Shown here in pieces: positions 1 through 9,901 of a stretch of DNA of 64,000 nucleotides (positions are counted from its first letter, which is position 1; each line of letters begins with the position of its first letter). The stretch is from Terrimonas pollutisoli. Its GTDB lineage: Bacteria > Bacteroidota > Bacteroidia > Chitinophagales > Chitinophagaceae. A program made the position numbers and the translations under genes. The notes under the pieces are model-generated. The model was not told the origin of the DNA. It ran no database searches and was given only the letters and a program-made list of their open reading frames with translations. The stretch lies in assembly GCF_029360765.1 (NCBI RefSeq), contig NZ_JARKNA010000001.1:1-64000 (forward strand). The letters are read 5' to 3'.

Positions 1-231
1 TCTATTACCTTAGCAAAACAAAAACTGCTGAACAACTTAACTCCAGCAGCCTAAACTTTTATATCCTGACCCTATAAAACTGAAAAGAAAAAATCCTCAA
101 CTGTCGGATTAAATACTAACTATTACAGATAAACTGATAAAAAAATCAATATCTCCCTGGGACAACAGTAGTTTGCTTCCGAATTATTGATTTTTCCCTA
201 TTTTACATCCTGCTTGTTGAATTTGTTGTCT

Positions 232-3200
232 ATGTGTTTGCCAGCCCTTTGTCGCTATTTAACTGTTGTCGTTTCGGTTTTATTTTCCTGTCAACTCAAA
301 TCCCAGGATGTACAGGTAAAGTATTTAGGTATTGAAAACGGTCTTTCCAATAATGTGGTGAACTCCATTTTCCAGGATCATAATGGCTTTATGTGGTTTG
401 GAACATATGATGGATTAAACCGTTATGATGGTTACAGTTTTAAAACCTATCGGAATGTTGTGGGCGACAGCACATCATTGAGCTCTAATAATATTAATGT
501 AATAGATGAAGACGCAGGCCATCGGCTCTGGGTGGGTGGACAGAAGGAGGTTAACATTTTTAACCCGGTTACCTCAACTTTTTCTACGCCATCTTACTCT
601 TTTTATAAAGGAAAAACTACGCAAAGACTAAACGATAATGTAATTGCTCTTTCGGTAACGGATGCGGGAAAAACACTGGCAGGCACACAACATAACGGCC
701 TTTTTTATTTTTCGGATGCGAATGTGGGGCGGCAGATTCCATTAAAGTGGAAAGGAAAAGATGTTTTGAATTACTATGTATCTGCAATCAACTATGATAA
801 ACGAAAAGGGGTGGCCTATGTGTTTGTACAGGATTATGGATTGTATGAATTCAATTTCAAAGACGGTTCACTTCGTTTAAAAAGTGATGTGCTGCGTTAC
901 GCTAATTGTTTAAAAGCTATCGGCAATGAAAAGTTGTGGCTTGGCAATGACTGGGGACTTTATCTATTTGATGAAATTACGAATCGCTTTTCAGAAAGTT
1001 ATGTTTCATACAGAGGCCCGGTTGTGAGTCTTTGTGAGGATAAAAAAGGAGTCCTGTGGATCGCAACAGATGGAGCAGGTGTATGGTTGCTGGAACATGG
1101 AGAAACAAAAGCGAAACCCTTGCAACCTGCCAACGACGATGGCAAATCGCTGATCAACAGTAACTCCGTTTATGCCGTGTGTGAAGATAAAGAAGAAAGA
1201 AAGTGGATTGGAACATTGCGGGGCGGGATAAATATTGTGGAGCCGGCATCTCCATTTAAAAAAATTGTTTACCAGCCAGGTGATAATAATGCTTCAGTAA
1301 AAAACTTCATCTTTTCTTTTTGTGAAGATGAACCCGGGAAAATTTGGATTGGCACAGATGGCGCCGGGCTTCGTTATTGGAATCGTTCCACTAATACCTA
1401 TCAAACGTTTGAACATGATGAAAAAAATCCGGGTTCTATCAGCAGCAATTTTATCACCAGTATTATAAAAGATAAACAAAACAATGTATGGTTCTCCACC
1501 TGGTTTGATGGCATTAACCGGTATAATCGTGCAACAAAATCTTTTGAACGCTTTAAATGTTTCAATTCAAAAACGAAAGGGGTTAATAGTAACATTTGGC
1601 GGTTGGTGGTTGATTCAAAGGATAGATTATGGGCCTGTGCCGTAAGAAGCGGAGGCTTGTATCAGTTTGATTACCGGTTAAAACAATTTGTTGAGTTTGA
1701 TAATAGTTTGTCTGAATTGCAGGCTCTTGCGGAAGACCGTAGCGGTACTCTTTGGGGCGGCGATTATTCTGCGTTAATAAAGATTGATACACTGACTAAA
1801 AAGCACACCTATTATAAAGTGGGCTATCCCATACGTTGTATATATGAGGATAAGAAAAACAATTTTTGGGTAGGAACCCAGGAAGGCGGGCTGATGCTCT
1901 TCGATAAAAAGACCGGCCGTTTTGAGCGATACACTACTAATGATGGTCTTTCCAATAATACCGTGCTGCGTATGCTGGAAGATGAACAAGGTAATATATG
2001 GCTCAGCACGTACAATGGACTATCCAAGTTTAATGCGCAAAAAAAAGAGTGGCAGAATTTTTACCAGTCTGATGGTCTGCAAAGCAATCAATTTAGTTTT
2101 AACGCAGCCCTGGCGCTTCAAAGCGGGGAGTTCATTTTTGGCGGTATTAAAGGGTTTAATATTTTTTATCCCGGTAATGTTTATAGCAAAAGCGTGTCAC
2201 CCGAAATATTTCTTTCAGGTCTTCGGGTCAACAACAGCCCGATTGCAAAAAATGAAGCCTTTGTAAAAGAAAGAGAGTTGGAGAAGATCAGGCGCATCGT
2301 TATTCCCTACGACGAGGCTTTGCTTACACTGGATTACCTGGGCTTGGATTATTCAGATGTATCCAACATCAATTATGCGTATCAGTTAAAAGGATGGGAT
2401 AAACATTGGAACAATGTAGGTAATAGCCGGACAGCCAATTATTCAAATTTGCAGGAAGGTGATTATATTTTTGAAGTAAAGGTGAGCAACAAAAGAGGGG
2501 CCTGGAGCGAGCCATATGATTTACTCCATATAACGGTGTTGCCACCCTGGTACCGGACCTGGTGGGCCTATTGTATCTATTTCCTGGTTGTAGCAGGTGT
2601 CTTATATTTTTATACGTTGTATAAGAGCCGCCAGGCCCGTTTGAAATACCAGATCCAGCTAGCCAACGTGGAAGTGCAAAAGGAGAGGGAACTGAATGAA
2701 AAAAAGATTGCGTTTTTTACTAACGTGTCGCATGAGTTCCGCACGCCCTTGTCGCTTATTATTAACCCGATTAAAGATTTATTACATAAAAAAGATAGCA
2801 AGGCTGAGACAAGAGAGTTGCGCATCGTGTACCGCAATGCAAGACGCTTGCTAAGGTTGGTAGACCAACTTTTACTATTTAAAAAGGCAGAACAGGAAAT
2901 AGGCAGGCTAAATCTTAGTAACCAAAATATATATGCGCTTTGCAGGGAAGTATTCTTTTGCTTTTCAGAACAGGCACGATCGAGAAAAATCAGCTATGAG
3001 CTGAGATGTGATGTTAAGGATATCATGATAGAAGCGGATCGGGAAAAAATTGAGATCGCATTGTTTAATATTTTGTCTAACGCTTTTAAGTTCACACCTG
3101 ATGAAGGTTCTATCATTTTCACGATAGAGGAAGATAATGAAAAAGTAAAAATTAGTGTTTCCGATACCGGGCAGGGTATTCCGGCCGAAGAAGGGCAAAA

Positions 3201-4365
3201 GCTTTTTGAGCGTTTCACTCAATTGAAGAGTGCAAATAATAAAGCGGGGTTTGGTATTGGACTTTACCTGGTCAGGAATTTTGTTGAAGCCCATGGAGGA
3301 TCCGTATCGTTTAACAGCGGGGAAGGCAGGGGCACCACTTTTCATATTAGTTTGAACAAGCTGCATGTAAACGAGGTGGTGGCTGATAATGTCACGGCGG
3401 TAATGGAAACTCGTAAGATTGATCAAAAAATCGATTTTTCGAATGCGGAGATCCCATCGACGGCAAAACCAGTTTCTTCTTTATTAAACGAAATGTCAGA
3501 AGATCCTGCAGAGCAGGAAGAAAGCCAAACCAATTCTGTGGTTATCCAGGAGCTGGCTACTGAAAAACAGACATTGCTTATTATAGATGACGATCAGGAA
3601 ATCAGGCATTACCTGGTTAGTATCTTAAATGACCAATACAAGATACTCCAGGCAGATGACGGCGTCAAAGGACTGAAGCTGGCGAAAGAACATTTGCCCG
3701 ACCTGATCATAAGTGATATTGTGATGGGGGGATTGGATGGCTTGGATCTTTGTAAAACAATAAAGGAAGACAGCTCCTTAAACCATATCCCGGTTATATT
3801 ACTGACAGGTAGCTCGTCCGATGAAATGCAACTAAAGGGAATGAATAAGGGAGCGGATGATTTCATTAAAAAACCCTTTGATAAGGATATTTTAATGGCC
3901 CGTGTAAGCTCCATTTTAAAAAGAAGAAATATCCTCCAAAGCTATTTCTATAATGAAGTAACCCTGGGATCGGCGAAATTTAAAGTTTCTGTTGAATACA
4001 AGGAGTTTATCGAGAACTGTATGAGGATCATTGAAGAGCATTTGCTGGATGATGATTTTTCGATAAAGGTATTGGCGACGGAAATGGGTATGAGCCATTC
4101 GAACCTGTACAAAAAGATAAGAGCGGTATCTGGTCAGTCGCTCAATAGTTTTATCCGCTTTGTACGTTTAAAAAAGGCGGCTGAGCTTATGATCAGCACG
4201 GAAATGAATGTGAATGAAACAGCAACCATGGTTGGGTTTCAAAGTATAAAGTATTTCCGGGCACAGTTTTATAACCTATTTGGATTAAATCCTTCCGACT
4301 ATATAAAGAAGTTCAGAAAGCCATTTCATAATAACCAGACCTTAGATCATAGCGTAAGGAAATAA
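232..4365 (+). CDS. Hybrid two-component system regulator (sensor kinase/response regulator/AraC fusion)
   Basis: One-protein sensor and transcription factor of the HTCS type that controls neighbouring SusCD loci. A signal peptide is followed by a long two-component-regulator propeller (repeated motifs such as NGLSNN, W-G-T-x-x-G-L), a Y_Y_Y domain around residues 700-780, one membrane segment (PPWYRTWWAYCIYFLVV region), a HisKA domain with phospho-acceptor His in FFTNVSHEFRTPL (about residue 834), HATPase motifs (NILSNAFKF, DTGQGIP, GIGLYLV), a receiver domain with the phospho-Asp in IISDIVMGG (about residue 1162), and a C-terminal AraC HTH. The frame is open from a TTG at 187, but the ATG at 232 places the signal peptide (MCLPALCRYL...) at the N-terminus, so it is preferred. 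It lies directly upstream of SusC in the same direction and probably activates that locus when its periplasmic domain binds an oligosaccharide. Family assignment is firm; the ligand is inferred. Confidence 0.95.
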   Translation: MCLPALCRYLTVVVSVLFSCQLKSQDVQVKYLGIENGLSNNVVNSIFQDHNGFMWFGTYDGLNRYDGYSFKTYRNVVGDSTSLSSNNINVIDEDAGHRLWVGGQKEVNIFNPVTSTFSTPSYSFYKGKTTQRLNDNVIALSVTDAGKTLAGTQHNGLFYFSDANVGRQIPLKWKGKDVLNYYVSAINYDKRKGVAYVFVQDYGLYEFNFKDGSLRLKSDVLRYANCLKAIGNEKLWLGNDWGLYLFDEITNRFSESYVSYRGPVVSLCEDKKGVLWIATDGAGVWLLEHGETKAKPLQPANDDGKSLINSNSVYAVCEDKEERKWIGTLRGGINIVEPASPFKKIVYQPGDNNASVKNFIFSFCEDEPGKIWIGTDGAGLRYWNRSTNTYQTFEHDEKNPGSISSNFITSIIKDKQNNVWFSTWFDGINRYNRATKSFERFKCFNSKTKGVNSNIWRLVVDSKDRLWACAVRSGGLYQFDYRLKQFVEFDNSLSELQALAEDRSGTLWGGDYSALIKIDTLTKKHTYYKVGYPIRCIYEDKKNNFWVGTQEGGLMLFDKKTGRFERYTTNDGLSNNTVLRMLEDEQGNIWLSTYNGLSKFNAQKKEWQNFYQSDGLQSNQFSFNAALALQSGEFIFGGIKGFNIFYPGNVYSKSVSPEIFLSGLRVNNSPIAKNEAFVKERELEKIRRIVIPYDEALLTLDYLGLDYSDVSNINYAYQLKGWDKHWNNVGNSRTANYSNLQEGDYIFEVKVSNKRGAWSEPYDLLHITVLPPWYRTWWAYCIYFLVVAGVLYFYTLYKSRQARLKYQIQLANVEVQKERELNEKKIAFFTNVSHEFRTPLSLIINPIKDLLHKKDSKAETRELRIVYRNARRLLRLVDQLLLFKKAEQEIGRLNLSNQNIYALCREVFFCFSEQARSRKISYELRCDVKDIMIEADREKIEIALFNILSNAFKFTPDEGSIIFTIEEDNEKVKISVSDTGQGIPAEEGQKLFERFTQLKSANNKAGFGIGLYLVRNFVEAHGGSVSFNSGEGRGTTFHISLNKLHVNEVVADNVTAVMETRKIDQKIDFSNAEIPSTAKPVSSLLNEMSEDPAEQEESQTNSVVIQELATEKQTLLIIDDDQEIRHYLVSILNDQYKILQADDGVKGLKLAKEHLPDLIISDIVMGGLDGLDLCKTIKEDSSLNHIPVILLTGSSSDEMQLKGMNKGADDFIKKPFDKDILMARVSSILKRRNILQSYFYNEVTLGSAKFKVSVEYKEFIENCMRIIEEHLLDDDFSIKVLATEMGMSHSNLYKKIRAVSGQSLNSFIRFVRLKKAAELMISTEMNVNETATMVGFQSIKYFRAQFYNLFGLNPSDYIKKFRKPFHNNQTLDHSVRK

Positions 4366-4812
4366 TCCTCCGAAATTGTCAAAATAGCAGTTACTTCCAA
4401 AAGTTACATAGTGATCCGAACAGTTTGTTCTTCCAAAAGGGATGGTATGGCAATGTTATTATTCGCTATAAAATCTCATGATCGGGACAGCTATGATTTT
4501 CCTCTTTTTAATTTTTAATACGAGAATAAGCCTCCTTTTACGCCCAATCAAAGGACAAATCTTCAGCCTTTATGTTTAAAATTCAGAATTTGTACCCCTT
4601 TTTTGGATAATCAGGAACCCAGGTTAACTGATAGTGCAGTCTAAATTTGGTTTTGTATCACTGATATCAGCCAGGAGACGGTAGCAGGTTAGGGAGGATC
4701 TTCATTAGATAATCAATGACTCAATTTTTGAAACTCTGACATACTGTCGCTTCTTTTCCTACAAACTGCTCTGGCTTTTATCTCCATTTTTAATTTAAAA
4801 CACGACTGCAAA
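4366..4812. other. 447-bp regulatory intergenic region before SusC
   Basis: No open frame here looks coding. A box TAAATTTG at 4642-4649 fits the Bacteroidota -7 consensus TAnnTTTG on the plus strand, about 160 bases before the SusC start, but no -33 element is visible at the usual spacing. The region is the expected place for HTCS operators. No terminator-like hairpin was seen after the regulator gene. Confidence 0.4.
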
Positions 4813-7800
4813 ATGAATTGCTTGCCAACGAATGAGAAAGACGCCGTTGCGTCACCCCGTAAGCACAAACAGATACCGCTTATGCTCTGTTTGTTTTTGT
4901 TTTCCCTCTTATCCCTTTCAGCATTTGCACAAATTAGCGTTACCGGACGGGTAACTTCGGGCGACACTTCCCTGGCGGATGTAACTGTACAGGTAAAAGG
5001 CGAGTCGACGGGCACGTCCACCAATGCGGAAGGAAGATTTTCGATTACTGTTCCTCCAAAGGGTATTCTTGTATTTTCCCATGTCAATTATGGCGCAACG
5101 GAGATGGCGGTGAATGGAAGAACTACGATCAATGTTGAACTGACGCCTCTCAGCTCTACGCTTACTGATGTAGTGGTGGTTGGTTATAACAGCCAGCGCA
5201 AAGCAACACTGACAGGATCTATTTCTACTGTGAAAGGACAGGAACTTGTAAAAAGCCCGCAGCCCAATGTATCCAACTCGCTGGCAGGGAGATTTTCCGG
5301 TATGACCATCAACAACAGGACTGGTGAGCCGGGCTATGATGGTTCGGCCATTTATATACGCGGATTAGCTACCACCGGCAACAATGATGTGCTGATCGTA
5401 GTAGATGGAGTGCCTGGGCAAATTGGTGGTTTGGAACGTCTCAATCCAAATGATATTGAAAGTCTCACTGTACTGAAGGATGCATCGGCAGCTATTTATG
5501 GAAGCCGCGCCGCGAACGGAGTGATATTAATTACTACGAAGCGTGGTCGCTCAGGTAAACCCATGATCGCGGCAAGCTTTAACCAGGGCTTTTCGTCTCC
5601 TACACGATTGCCAAAGATGGCGGACGCTGTAACCTATGCCGCTATCATGAATGAGATCGCTTATTACACCAGTCAAGGCGGTGGTATGAACCAGCAATAT
5701 TCTGCGGCCGAGCTTCAAAAGTTCGCAGACGGTTCCGATCCCTTAAATTATCCTAATACTGACTGGGCAGATGTGACATTAAAAAATTCAGCACCACAAA
5801 GCCAGGCAAATATATCTGTAAGTGGTGGTTCAGAAAATATCAGGTATTATGTTTCTGCTGGTGCCTTGTACCAGGATGGTTTGTATAAAAATGGCGCTAC
5901 AAAGTATAAACAATATAGCTTTCGCTCAAACATTGATGCCAATATTACCAAAGATTTCAAAGTAGGCTTATACCTTTCAGGCCGTGAAGAGAACCGGCAA
6001 TTTCCCATTGCGTCCGCGGGCAGCATTTTCCGTTCTATCTACCGTGCATACTCTATTATTCCCGCTTTTTTCCCGAACGGGCTTCCTTCCTACGGAATTG
6101 AAGGATCAAACCCGCCGGTGATGGCAACCGATATTGGTGGTCTGAATAAGAATCCAACACAGGTATTTAACGGCATTTTGAAAGGTAGTTATAATATTGC
6201 GCCCGTTAAGGGATTATCCATTGATGGTTTCTTAGCTATTGATAAATTATGGTCTTTCGGTAAAGCATTTTCCCAGCCGTTTATCTTATACAAGTATGAT
6301 AGGACTACTGACGTTTACAGCAAACAGATAATGGGCGGCGCCAATGGGTTGGCCACATTAAGTGAAACTCAAAGAAACCAATCACAAACTACGGCAAACA
6401 TTAAATTGAATTTCAAGAGAGGTTTTGGTGGCCATAACATCGACGCTTTTGTGGGTTATGAGCAAAGTGAATATAAAGCAGAAGAATTTGGTGCTTACAG
6501 GGAAAATTTTCCAACAACGCAAACACCCGAACTGTCGCAAGGAGGTGCGGCCGCTGCTGATAGGAATAATTACGGAGGTTCTTACCACTATACAAGAAAA
6601 AGTTATCTCGGGAAACTGGGTTATAACTACCACGATAAGTACCTCGCCGAAGTGCAGATGCGTATAGATGGGTCATCTATATTTCCTAAAGGAAATCAGT
6701 ATGGTTATTTTCCATCCGTATCAGCGGGATGGCGCATTTCCAAAGAATCTTTCTTTAATGTAGGATTTATCAATGATTTGAAATTGCGGGCTTCTTATGG
6801 TCAACTCGGCAACGACAATGTTGAGTTGTTTCAATACCTCAACAACTATAGCTTGAATAATCAATTGGTATTAGGCAGCAACGTTGTATCTGGTATTGAT
6901 CTTACTAAATTGGCCAATGAAAAAATCACCTGGGAAACAGCTAAAAAGACCGATATAGGATTGGAAGCGGTGTTTTTGAAAAACTTTTTTATTGAATTGA
7001 TCTATTTCCAGCAAAAGCGTTCGGACATTCTGGCGAAAAGAAACGCATCCATTCCTTTGGTGTCAGGTATTGTAAATCCGGTTGGGTCGACTTCGCTTGT
7101 ACCTGACGAAAACATTGCTAAAGTAAATAATAAAGGTTTTGAAGCAACATTGGGTTATAACAATAAAACCCGTAATGGATTTAGCTATGGAATTTCCGGG
7201 AATTTCACGTTTGCAAGAAGCAAGGTCAAATTTGTTGATGAAGCATCCGGTATGTTAGAGTACCAGCGGCGGACAGGTCATCCGTTAAATACCATTCTTT
7301 TATACAACGCCATTGGCATTTTCCGCACGACGGATGATTTGAGTAAGTATACACAGGTGAATGGTAACGCCAACAAACTTGGTGATTTAATTTACGAGGA
7401 TTATAATAAGGATGGCAAGATTTCACCAGATGACCAGGTGAGAACCAAGTATGGTAACATTCCTGAAATCACATACGGCGTTATGTTGAATGCAGGATAT
7501 AAAAACTTTGATATCGTCGCTGTTTTATCCGGACAGGCACATGTTACTCAATATGTCTTACCGGAGTCAGGTACTATTGGTAATTTTTATAGTAGTTGGG
7601 CCGATAACAGGTGGAGTCCAACCAATACAGCCGGCACTTACCCAAGAGTAGATACCAGGGCCTCGGCTTCTGTAAATGGTGGATTATATAACAATACGTT
7701 CTGGTTGAATGACGCTTCTTTTATCCGTTTGAAAAATGTAGAGTTGGGTTACAATCTTTCACCCGAATTGCTGAAAAGAACGAAGATGGAAGGATTCCGG

Positions 7801-7932
7801 GTTTATCTTAATGCATTCAACCTCTTCACTATTACCAAAGTAAAAGATTACGATCCGGAAGGAAGTAACGGCAGTGGACAGTTTTATCCTCAGCAGCGCA
7901 TTATTAATGTTGGAGTAAATGTTTACTTCTAA
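4813..7932 (+). CDS. SusC/RagA-family TonB-dependent outer-membrane transporter
   Basis: Outer-membrane TonB-dependent channel that takes up oligosaccharides together with the SusD lipoprotein encoded next. The protein (1039 aa) has a signal peptide ending at about residue 39 (SAFAQ), a carboxypeptidase-regulatory-like domain at about 42-120 (ISVTGRVTSGD), a plug domain with the SusC signatures YIRGLATTGNNDVLIVVDGV and ITTKRG, and a long C-terminal barrel ending in aromatic residues (NVGVNVYF). No STN domain is present, so anti-sigma signalling is not expected; control by the upstream hybrid regulator is more likely. It ends 19 bases before the preferred SusD start, typical of the pair. The imported glycan cannot be read from the sequence; neighbouring GH30 and GH35 enzymes suggest a galactan. 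Confidence 0.95.
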   Translation: MNCLPTNEKDAVASPRKHKQIPLMLCLFLFSLLSLSAFAQISVTGRVTSGDTSLADVTVQVKGESTGTSTNAEGRFSITVPPKGILVFSHVNYGATEMAVNGRTTINVELTPLSSTLTDVVVVGYNSQRKATLTGSISTVKGQELVKSPQPNVSNSLAGRFSGMTINNRTGEPGYDGSAIYIRGLATTGNNDVLIVVDGVPGQIGGLERLNPNDIESLTVLKDASAAIYGSRAANGVILITTKRGRSGKPMIAASFNQGFSSPTRLPKMADAVTYAAIMNEIAYYTSQGGGMNQQYSAAELQKFADGSDPLNYPNTDWADVTLKNSAPQSQANISVSGGSENIRYYVSAGALYQDGLYKNGATKYKQYSFRSNIDANITKDFKVGLYLSGREENRQFPIASAGSIFRSIYRAYSIIPAFFPNGLPSYGIEGSNPPVMATDIGGLNKNPTQVFNGILKGSYNIAPVKGLSIDGFLAIDKLWSFGKAFSQPFILYKYDRTTDVYSKQIMGGANGLATLSETQRNQSQTTANIKLNFKRGFGGHNIDAFVGYEQSEYKAEEFGAYRENFPTTQTPELSQGGAAAADRNNYGGSYHYTRKSYLGKLGYNYHDKYLAEVQMRIDGSSIFPKGNQYGYFPSVSAGWRISKESFFNVGFINDLKLRASYGQLGNDNVELFQYLNNYSLNNQLVLGSNVVSGIDLTKLANEKITWETAKKTDIGLEAVFLKNFFIELIYFQQKRSDILAKRNASIPLVSGIVNPVGSTSLVPDENIAKVNNKGFEATLGYNNKTRNGFSYGISGNFTFARSKVKFVDEASGMLEYQRRTGHPLNTILLYNAIGIFRTTDDLSKYTQVNGNANKLGDLIYEDYNKDGKISPDDQVRTKYGNIPEITYGVMLNAGYKNFDIVAVLSGQAHVTQYVLPESGTIGNFYSSWADNRWSPTNTAGTYPRVDTRASASVNGGLYNNTFWLNDASFIRLKNVELGYNLSPELLKRTKMEGFRVYLNAFNLFTITKVKDYDPEGSNGSGQFYPQQRIINVGVNVYF

Positions 7933-7951
7933 ACCAATTAAAACGGCAATT

Positions 7952-9643
7952 ATGAAAAAAAGATTTTTCTATACTATAATTATCTCAACAGGACTGTTTT
8001 CAATGGTATCCTGTAAAAAAGACCTTCTTGATGTAAAGGCAACAGACCGTATATCAGAACAAGCTTTATTGGGTGATTCATCCCTGTTCGAAAAATTTGT
8101 TACCAACAGGTATATCGGTGTAAGACTCCAGGATAAAGAAGGTGACGGAACCAATCCAGGTTTTGGAAGAGGATTTGAATATGCTATGTGGAGCTCAATC
8201 ACTGATGAATCTATTTATAACAATGATGATAATACCTGGTTAATTCAAAGGGGGTTGTTGGCTCCTGAAAATACCGGCATAGCAGGCACCATCTGGGGAA
8301 GAAGTTACCGCAGCATCCGCGAATGTAATTTCGCATTAGCCACTCTTCCCAGCGTGGAAATGAGCGAGGACCATAGAAAGCTGTTGAAAGCTGAGCTGCA
8401 ATTCATCCGTGCTTTCCGTTATCACGATCTGATCAGAAATTATGGCGGCGTGGTATTGATGGGTGATATGGTCTATAACTTAAGTGATAACTTACAGGAT
8501 GAAGCGCTTTTCAAAAGAAGTTCAATCAAAGAATGCATAGATTATGTGATGAATATACTGGACGCTGCGGCAACTAATCTTCCAAAGGATAATAGTGGCA
8601 CATGGGCCGTAGGGAGGGCTACGAAAGGCGCTGCACTCGCTTTGAAATCACGGTTGGCTTTATATGCTGCCAGTCCTTTATATAATAGTGGCACATGGGC
8701 TGATGCCGCAAAAGCGGCGCAGACTGTAATAGATTTAAATAAATATAGTTTGTACACCGGAGGTTATGGCAATCTATTTTTAGATGCCAATAATAATGAA
8801 ACCATTTTTGCACGACTGTATACCAAAAATGCAGGTCATACCCACCTGGAAATCGCCAATGGACCTAATGGCTATGGTGGATGGGGTGGAAACCTTCCAT
8901 TGCAAAACCTGGTGGACGATTATGAAATGAACAATGGAAAGCCGATCACTGACCCTACATCAGATTACGATCCGCAGGATCCATATACCGATCGTGATCC
9001 GCGTTTTTATGCAACGATATTATATAACGGTGCTACCTACAGGGGCAGAGCTCTTGAAACATTTACCCCCGGTGGTAAGGACAGTAGAGATGGTGCAGAC
9101 AACTGGAACACTTCTAAAACTGGTTATAATCTAAAGAAGTTTATGAATGAAGCCTATCCTTTGCAAAACCCATGGGGCAATGCAGGCTTCCAGCCCTGGT
9201 ATTATTTCCGCTATGCGGAGATCCTCCTGAATTTCGCGGAAGCAGCTAACGAAGTTGGCGGACCGGATGCGATTCCGGCAGGTTCTACCTTATCAGCACG
9301 TGCAGCTGTCAACATGGTCAGAAGCAGGACTGGCGTAAATATGCCTCCTGTTACGGCCGCGTCGCAGAGTGAAATGAGAGCAGCGATCCGCAATGAGAGA
9401 AGAATAGAACTGGCATTTGAAGAACATCGTTTTTATGATGTACGCAGATGGAAGATCGCGGAAGAGACGGAGAGCAAACCAGCATTAGGAATTAGTATCA
9501 CCAGGAACGGTAGTACATTAACCTATGCCAATAAGGTAGCCCTGGATGGTCGGGCCTTTAATCCACGCATGTATTGGCTACCCATTCCAAGAGCGGAAAT
9601 ACAGGCTTCGGGAAATAAGATTCAACAGAACACAGGTTATTAA
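7952..9643 (+). CDS. SusD/RagB-family nutrient-binding outer-membrane lipoprotein
   Basis: Surface glycan-binding lid for the SusC channel. The start at 7952 gives a lipoprotein signal (MKKRFFYTII...) with lipobox SMVSC and lipidated Cys at about residue 21; an in-frame ATG at 7919 overlaps SusC and would only add an unlikely N-terminal tail. The 563-aa protein has the SusD order: an N-terminal helical TPR part (GRSYRSIRECN, LKAELQFIRAFRYHDLIRNYGGV), a variable middle region, and the C-terminal signature FAEAANEVGGPDA, RNERRIELAFEEHRFYDVRRWK. It forms a transcription unit with SusC. A strong hairpin without a T-tract follows 36 bases after the stop. Confidence 0.95.
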   Translation: MKKRFFYTIIISTGLFSMVSCKKDLLDVKATDRISEQALLGDSSLFEKFVTNRYIGVRLQDKEGDGTNPGFGRGFEYAMWSSITDESIYNNDDNTWLIQRGLLAPENTGIAGTIWGRSYRSIRECNFALATLPSVEMSEDHRKLLKAELQFIRAFRYHDLIRNYGGVVLMGDMVYNLSDNLQDEALFKRSSIKECIDYVMNILDAAATNLPKDNSGTWAVGRATKGAALALKSRLALYAASPLYNSGTWADAAKAAQTVIDLNKYSLYTGGYGNLFLDANNNETIFARLYTKNAGHTHLEIANGPNGYGGWGGNLPLQNLVDDYEMNNGKPITDPTSDYDPQDPYTDRDPRFYATILYNGATYRGRALETFTPGGKDSRDGADNWNTSKTGYNLKKFMNEAYPLQNPWGNAGFQPWYYFRYAEILLNFAEAANEVGGPDAIPAGSTLSARAAVNMVRSRTGVNMPPVTAASQSEMRAAIRNERRIELAFEEHRFYDVRRWKIAEETESKPALGISITRNGSTLTYANKVALDGRAFNPRMYWLPIPRAEIQASGNKIQQNTGY

Positions 9644-9678
9644 TCGTTCGTTTCATAAAGCAAGCAGTTAAGCAGAAT

Positions 9679-9727
9679 CTCCCTGGTAATATAGCCCTGG
9701 CCGAAAAGCCGGGGCTAATACCGGGAG
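9679..9727. repeat. Two-tier hairpin downstream of SusD
   Basis: Outer arms CTCCC(T)GGTA and TACCGGGAG enclose inner arms AGCCCTGGC and GCCGGGGCT with loop CGAAAA. Pairing is nearly complete apart from one bulged T, one G-T wobble and a small internal loop. No T-tract follows, so it does not look like an intrinsic terminator; an RNA-stabilising or repeat-derived element is possible. Confidence 0.55.
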
Positions 9728-9750
9728 TATGAAACTTAATGAAAAACCAG

Positions 9751-9882
9751 AACACGGATAACACGGACCTGCCTGACGGCAGGCAGGTTTGAGAGATTTA
9801 CACGGATTTCAATCGTAAATTTTTACTTGAATGTTCATCTGTGTAAATCCGTTTTATCAGTGTCAATCTGTGTCCCATCTGT
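9751..9882. repeat. Imperfect inverted-repeat element between SusD and GH30 genes
   Basis: The left arm has ACACGGAT-type units (ACACGGATAACACGGAC, then GATTTACACGGAT at 9795). The right arm carries the same units inverted (the complement of 9837-9849 reads GATTTACACAGAT, 12 of 13 identical). The centre (TTCAA...TTGAA) can also fold. It contains no ORF and looks like a non-autonomous dispersed repeat; a separate palindrome (9768-9787) interrupts its left arm. Confidence 0.5.
9768..9787. repeat. Dispersed palindromic repeat, copy 1
   Basis: CCTGCCTGACGGCAGGCAGG, able to form a 9-bp stem with the flanking A and T. A second copy in inverted orientation, differing at one of 20 positions, lies at 34925-34944. 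Confidence 0.6.
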
Positions 9883-9901
9883 ACTGCGCAAAAAATAATT
9901 T

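Noticed and set aside
2965..3426. Open frame of 153 codons antisense to the hybrid regulator
   Set aside because: It lies opposite the kinase domain, shows no family features and has no start context.
4366..4812. Riboswitch or small gene before SusC
   Set aside because: No conserved RNA core and no coding frame; only a lone -7-like box was found.
9751..9882. CRISPR-like array
   Set aside because: The ACACGGAT units are short, irregularly spaced and inverted; there are no regular spacers and no cas genes.
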